Source: Epiperipatus broadwayi
Taxonomy: Eukaryota; Onychophora; Udeonychophora; Euonychophora; Peripatidae
Direction of reading: 5' to 3'
Length of the DNA: 64,000 nt
NCBI GenBank assembly: GCA_028023455.1
Contig: JAQFVV010006653.1
Location: 310,001 to 374,000 of the forward strand
Both the position numbers and the translations under genes were made by a program. The notes beneath the pieces are model-generated. The model was not told the origin of the DNA. It saw only the letters and a list, made by a program, of their open reading frames with translations, and did no database searches. How positions within the stretch are numbered: the stretch's first letter is position 1; the number at the start of each line of letters is the position of its first letter. Shown here piece after piece: positions 59,536 to 64,000 of this stretch.

Positions 59536-60039
59536 TTTTTTTAATTTAAATAATTCAACTTCTGTCAGTTGTGATAAATTAGTTTTTAAAACATAGGAAC
59601 AACTGGAACTAAATGATCATGCTAACAGAATATGATCATAATTGGAATTATAACGAAGTATTCTGATAATCTAATGTATTGATAGTTTGTTGATTAAATA
59701 AATATGTGTTGCTTTTACTGTTTAGCATAAATATCTACAATTTAATTAAATTTGAAGAAATCATTGATAATTAGTATTGGACTTTATTATGAAAGGTCAA
59801 AAATTCTTATTATTGGTGTACAATTGCTGATCTAATGTGTAAAGCTATGTAAGCAAATTGACTTGTATACAAAATATTACGATATTTGGAAGTTTAAACT
59901 ATATGGCTGAATAATTGAGTAAAAAGCACGTGTAGATAAATACAATGAAAACTTAGAATCCAGAAATTGTAATCAAATTTCCACTACTGTCTATGAATTT
60001 ATTAATTTTACTTAATTTATTTTATGACTTTTAATATTT

Positions 60040-60213
60040 ACTAAAGCTGTAACCTGAAGAATATGCATCTACATGTCTTAACCACAAGCTGTGTAAGACC
60101 TGTAAAGGTCCCTACTATCACATTTTTACCTGCATATGCTTGTGGTTAAGACCTGTAAAGGTCCCTACTATCGCATTTTTACATGCATATTCTTCAGGTT
60201 ACAGCCTTAGTAA
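60040..60213. mobile_element. Fold-back element with internal direct repeat
   Basis: Ends ACTAAAGCTGTAACCTGAAG and its inverse, then AATATGCAT. Inside, AAGACCTGTAAAGGTCCCTA plus CTATC-CATTTTTAC occurs twice directly (about 60113 and 60149), and TAACCACAAGC is inverted. Confidence 0.75.
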
Positions 60214-60407
60214 TAATTACAACTTTATGATTTTTAGAAAATTATTGTGTAAGATTAAATATATTAGAATCTTCATATGAATTTCTATCTGTTACAGATT
60301 TTTTTAATGATATCCCATAATTAAATGTTTATAAATGGAGAAAACTCAATATACACTCAATCATACATAATAATTCCAAATGTTTTAATAATACTTTTGT
60401 TATTTTA

Positions 60408-60512
60408 ATGCCAAAATGTGATCGAGAGGTCAGAACAGCTGCCTTACAAGTAGTTGTCCCGGGTTAGCGGGTTCGCTTCCCGGCCGATGCCATGACACAT
60501 GAGAAAAAAAAA
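60408..60512 (+). repeat. tRNA-derived SINE, UAC-loop subfamily
   Basis: GTCGAGAGG-like D arm (degraded start), GCTGCCTTACAAGTAG, TTGTCCCGGGTTAGC insertion, GGGTTCGCTTCCCGG, CCGATGC, CATGACACATGAG, poly(A). Same subfamily as 59434-59535 in opposite orientation, 0.9 kb away. Confidence 0.85.
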
Positions 60513-62985
60513 TATTTTAAGACTTAATTAAAGCATAATAATATTTTTTATTTTTTCTCGCAATTTAATATTTAATTTATGAAATTAAATGATTTATGAT
60601 TTTTATTTTTTCATTAATTTTTATTTTTTAATAAAATTGGCGAATAATATAAAACATTAGTAAATCACACAATTTGTTTGTTAGTATAAAAATTTTGTGC
60701 AAAAAAGTCATGTCATTAAGTATCAATAGGTTTTTTTTATAAATATGTGTTATTTTAAGAAAATAGTATATAAAAATTTATCATATCTATCTATACATTT
60801 AACTCAATTATTATAATTTCTGTAAAGAAATATTACTATAAAGAGAAACTGTTTATATTGACAATGTTTATTTTCTGAATTGCCAATATATAATAAGTGG
60901 GAATTTTAATTGATATATATCCATTCATTTACATTTATATTGTAACAGGAACTGGGTTCAAACCCTGTTACAAAAGGAACGAAAATGTAGTTGTAGATAA
61001 TTTTTATTTATTTATTAGTATTATATAATTATTTGTAAAAGTCGCACATTATTAGTATTATATAATTATTTGTAAAAGTCGCACATAACCAAGCGCACGT
61101 GTATTTGCTGGAACGAGGGGTGGGGGTATATATTATGAGTGGCATACGTATATGTAGGTAGATATTATTATTGAGAACAAGAAAGTAGAAATTTAGAAGA
61201 CTTTAAAACAGATAAAAGAAAAGTTTCTTTTGCGAGTATAAATTTCCTGAATGAATTGGCCAAATGGATCGCATTGTTCAATAAAAAGAAAGAAAAAGAA
61301 AGAAAGCAAAATCCAACTGCTTGAATGGATATATATATATATATTTTGTGTGTGTTTGTTTTAATTAAATGGATTTTTAAGAAATAACTTTGATTGAGAA
61401 AAATGAACATGAAATGCCATTAGTTATTGAAATATTTTCGATCTATTTTGTGTGGTTAAAGTTGATAAAAGGGTTTGTAATTAAAAGTTCAGGAATTTAA
61501 AAAGAAAAAGAGAGATAAGCAAAAGTCAAGATCGCTAAGTGGTTTTCCTTTTGTTTGACATTTTTATAAGAAAATCTATTTTTGAAACAAAGGAATACCA
61601 GCGATCAGAAAAAAAGGCCACTGGGATTGATTAATTAATTTGAAAAAACAGACAGTTGAGCTCTGCTAGTCTTACGTGTAAGAATATTCTAAATTTCATT
61701 TGAAGAAAAGCTGTTACATTAGCTGAAAAGAAGAAAGTTGGAGAAGTAAATATTGCGAACTGAACTACATATATATAAGTGACCTCAACTACATATATAT
61801 AAGTGACCTCATGGATCGCATGGGATAGAATCACCATCGTGCTTGGTCGGTGTTCAGACTCCAGCCATTTTAATATGCCACGTTAATATATTCTACAATC
61901 AACATCGCCAACTGCCCTACATAACTAAAGCTATTTGAATCCAGTGTAGATCGTATGCCATTCCGGAATCAACCCGAAAGAATAAAGAACAGAAGATTGA
62001 ATACGCCACTTTAGAGGGACTAAAGGAATGAAATGTTAAGTGGAAGTGATGGATGCCATATTTGCCTAGGTAGGATTCCCGGAATCTTTTTGCGAATGCA
62101 CTCGGAAACACATACGCCAGTTATTCAAATTGTACTATACTGGTAAATATACACTTATTATGCCATTTTCAATTTTTAAAGTTAATCCAACCTAATTGCA
62201 AAAATATTTCATACTATACCTGTATTATTAAATGTTTTTTTTTATTGTCTTCTCCTTAATAATATTTCATTAAAATATTTATTATATGTGTGCCATTTAT
62301 TGATTGTGTTTTTTTTAATAAGTAATAGTAGATCTGTAGCTAAATTATTGATTTAGTGCGATACGCATTATAGAATTTATGAGTTCCAAAATCTTATACA
62401 CATGCGTGCTGGTGTGAATTTAACAATAATTTATAGCGAGACAGATTAGATAGCAAAATATTTGAGGATTGTAAAAGATTTAGTTTAAACTTTAATGGGA
62501 TAACAGAAATAGAAAGATATAGTTCGAATTGATTTGAAATTGCATTCCCTTTCGTTTCTTCTCCGGCGCATGGCGCTACCACCCCTGAGCATTAAGACGG
62601 ACAACTAATTAAAAGGTTGAATCAAATAAATATTTAATGGACCCTATGATTCTTGTTGAATAATGAGTTTGGCGCTTGACAATGAACAAAAAAAAATACA
62701 TTCGTTGTCCATAAACGTAGAGGTCTAGTTAAAGTTAAGTTAAAGCTGGGAGGGTTCGATTTCATTTTCTGATGTGTATGTGTTTTGCTGTTGGTTGCTT
62801 CACTTACCCCTTTGAATGACCCAAAGTTCGAGAAAATTTCACATAAGGGGTGAATGACTCGATTCATTTTCGGGAAAACTTCGTATGGGAAGGGCCGTTA
62901 GTTAATATATGCGTCACTGTAAAAATTCACCCTCAGAAAGAAAGAATAACTATAGAAAATTGGTTTGATAAGGATAAAGGTTTGA

Positions 62986-63287
62986 GCATCACATGATCAC
63001 ATTTCCTATACTAGCACATTAATTGTTGATAAACAGAGCAAAACTCTCCATACAGTACTGCCACCTGTGCTAAACAGAGGAATCAATGGATGCATTAGAT
63101 CTTAAGATCTAGATGCAGTGCTCTCAGATCCAAAGCTCCTCACTGACAAAGGCCACAAGCCAGAAACTAGTCTGGGGATATTGGATGAGTAGGCATTGGA
63201 TGGGGATTTTATGCACAGGCTTTCTGGCATCCATTGATTACTCTGTTTAGCACAGGTGGCAGTACTTTATGGAGAGTTTGCTCTGTT
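62986..63287 (+). mobile_element. Family A hammerhead element (copy A8)
   Basis: 302-bp insertion with a perfect 13-bp TSD GATAAAGGTTTGA (62973-62985 and 63288-63300). Left arm CCATACAGTACTGCCACCTG, right arm CAGGTGGCAGTACTTTATGG, ribozyme between them, preceded by the palindrome AGATCTTAAGATCT. Confidence 0.85.
63137..63178 (+). ncRNA. Hammerhead (family A), G8 mutated
   Basis: TCCTCA / CTGACAA / GGC-CACAA-GCC / GAAAC-TA-GTC / TGGGGA. All helices as in the best copies, including the distal part of helix I, but catalytic G8 is A, so it should not cleave. Confidence 0.7.
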
Positions 63288-63628
63288 GATAAAGGTTTGA
63301 ATTCAGCTAAATTATAATTTTAAAAAACGTAAACATACACTGAATAGGGTGCAATTGATACAATGGATGCTCAATGACGGGACTTTTTGAAGAATGGAGA
63401 TTGATAAGGTGAATGCAGCTGAAGGATATAGAGGATGCATAAATCAAAAAATTTTTTTCTTTTAAAAAAAGGAAAAGAAAGAGAGGAAATATAGTTGTTG
63501 TTTTTTTAAGTGTAAAAATTAATGCTGTTGAGATAAATATTTTTTTTCTCGGGGAAGAGAAAAGTAATAATGGAATTTAATGGTAAATAGACAAATAGGG
63601 GGGAAATAATAAATACTATGTGGAGAAA

Positions 63629-63653
63629 TGGTTAGTAGCTGGGACATTGAACC
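63629..63653 (+). promoter_or_regulatory. Candidate tRNA primer-binding site
   Basis: TGGTTAGTAGCTGGGACATT followed by GAACC. Its complement reads as a tRNA 3' end: CCA, discriminator A, 7-nt acceptor strand, 5-nt T stem, and TTCAATG as T loop after GG. It sits 51 bp before the gag ATG, the expected place. Confidence 0.5.
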
Positions 63654-63703
63654 CGGCACGTATTGTTAATCTCCCTAAACAAAAATAATATAAAATCAAA
63701 ATC

Positions 63704-64000
63704 ATGGCAGTAGAACTGGTAAAAATCGAAATATTCAAGGGCAAAATGGGTGAAACACCGGTAAGACATGTGGGAAGCTTACAAAGGTATTTTAGGATAA
63801 TTAATATACCAGAAAAAGGGAAGGTGATCATAGCTTACAACCACCTAGAAGAACATGCCCTTATGTGATGGAACTCACTAGCTGTTCATCCCGAGAGCTT
63901 CAGAAAGTACAGAGAAATGTTAGAGGAGACCTTTTGGTCAGAAGACCAGCAAGAAAGAATAAAATGGCAGGTGATGGGGCAAAAATATCAAGAGCATGGC
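63704..64000 (+). pseudogene. LTR retroelement gag, 5' part, with in-frame stop
   Basis: Capsid-type Gag of a Ty3-like LTR retroelement, running off the window. From the ATG: VKIEIFKGK, RYFRII, KGKVIIAYNHLEEHAL, then a TGA at 63866-63868 where the family normally has an aromatic residue before W, then WNSLA, FRKYREMLEETFWSEDQQER. The A-L-x-W-x-x-L and F-x-x-x-F-(W)S strings suit the retrotransposon Gag family. The reading stays open after the stop to the window edge. Pol, the 3' LTR and any envelope are outside, so I cannot assign the group further. Confidence 0.7.

Larger units (their letters stand above)
60941..63628 (+). mobile_element. Candidate 5' LTR and leader of LTR retroelement
   Basis: Starts TGTAACAGG and has CCTGTTACA 14 bp later, a 9-bp inverted repeat with GGGTT/AACCC inside. 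TG and TGTAACA starts are common for Ty3-type LTRs. Internal tandem duplications at 61014-61085 (period 37) and 61763-61810 (period 24). A family A element lies at 62986-63287. The LTR's own 3' end is not clear; no CA precedes the primer site, and the 3' LTR is outside the window. The extent is a guess. Confidence 0.35.

Overview
This window is strongly AT-rich, non-coding animal nuclear DNA, from an invertebrate metazoan whose lineage I cannot fix. I see no intact host protein-coding gene. Every protein match I recognise belongs to a decayed mobile element: RTE-like LINEs, a LINE with a C-terminal RT zinc finger, two Penelope-like elements (PLEs) with GIY-YIG nuclease, a Merlin DNA transposon, two hAT remnants and the 5' part of an LTR retroelement. 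Polymerase III-type SINEs derived from tRNA-Gly and many fold-back elements fill much of the rest.

The outstanding feature is a dense set of small non-autonomous elements (about 220-640 bp, direct-repeat flanks of 13-16 bp) that carry type I hammerhead ribozyme folds. I separate three families. Family A lies at 5.4, 8.1-8.7, 14.7-15.1, 28.9, 32.4, 39.1 and 63.0 kb. Family B lies at 9.1, 40.0-41.3, 44.5 and 52.2-52.8 kb, partly as head-to-tail dimers. Family D lies at 12.9, 34.6, 35.7, 45.5 and 48.9 kb. Each family keeps the CUGANGA and GAAA boxes, a 1-3 bp helix III closed by a 2-nt loop, an NUH cleavage site, and a long helix I with an internal loop or bulge. This is the architecture of metazoan retrozymes and of PLE-borne hammerheads. 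Hammerhead-like motifs also follow the nuclease region of both PLEs (16.6 and 58.4 kb), so possible helpers and dependents sit together.

Layout: 0-5.1 kb unassigned AT-rich DNA. 5.1-8.1 kb (perhaps to 8.9) antisense RTE LINE with two family A insertions. 9-15 kb fold-back elements and ribozyme elements. 16.3 kb PLE nuclease end. 19.5-20.3 kb large palindrome. 21.7-22.9 kb GC-richer island. 23.6-24.5 kb Merlin with TIRs and 8-bp TSD. 25.3 kb inverted tRNA-like/ribozyme-like unit. 27.6-31.9 kb sense RTE LINE with three nested insertions. 33.2-34.4 kb 341-343-bp tandem repeat. 36.9-48 kb three diverged copies of a non-coding unit with aligned TATA box, initiator and (in two) splice donor, into which families A and B and SINEs have jumped. 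49.6-52 kb RTE LINE split by a hAT remnant and flanked by 124-bp direct repeats. 53.3-55 kb antisense hAT. 55.6-59.2 kb PLE bounded by 62-bp inverted repeats. 60.9-64 kb LTR-element leader and the start of gag.

All calls come from reading the sequence; no database search, folding program or alignment was run.
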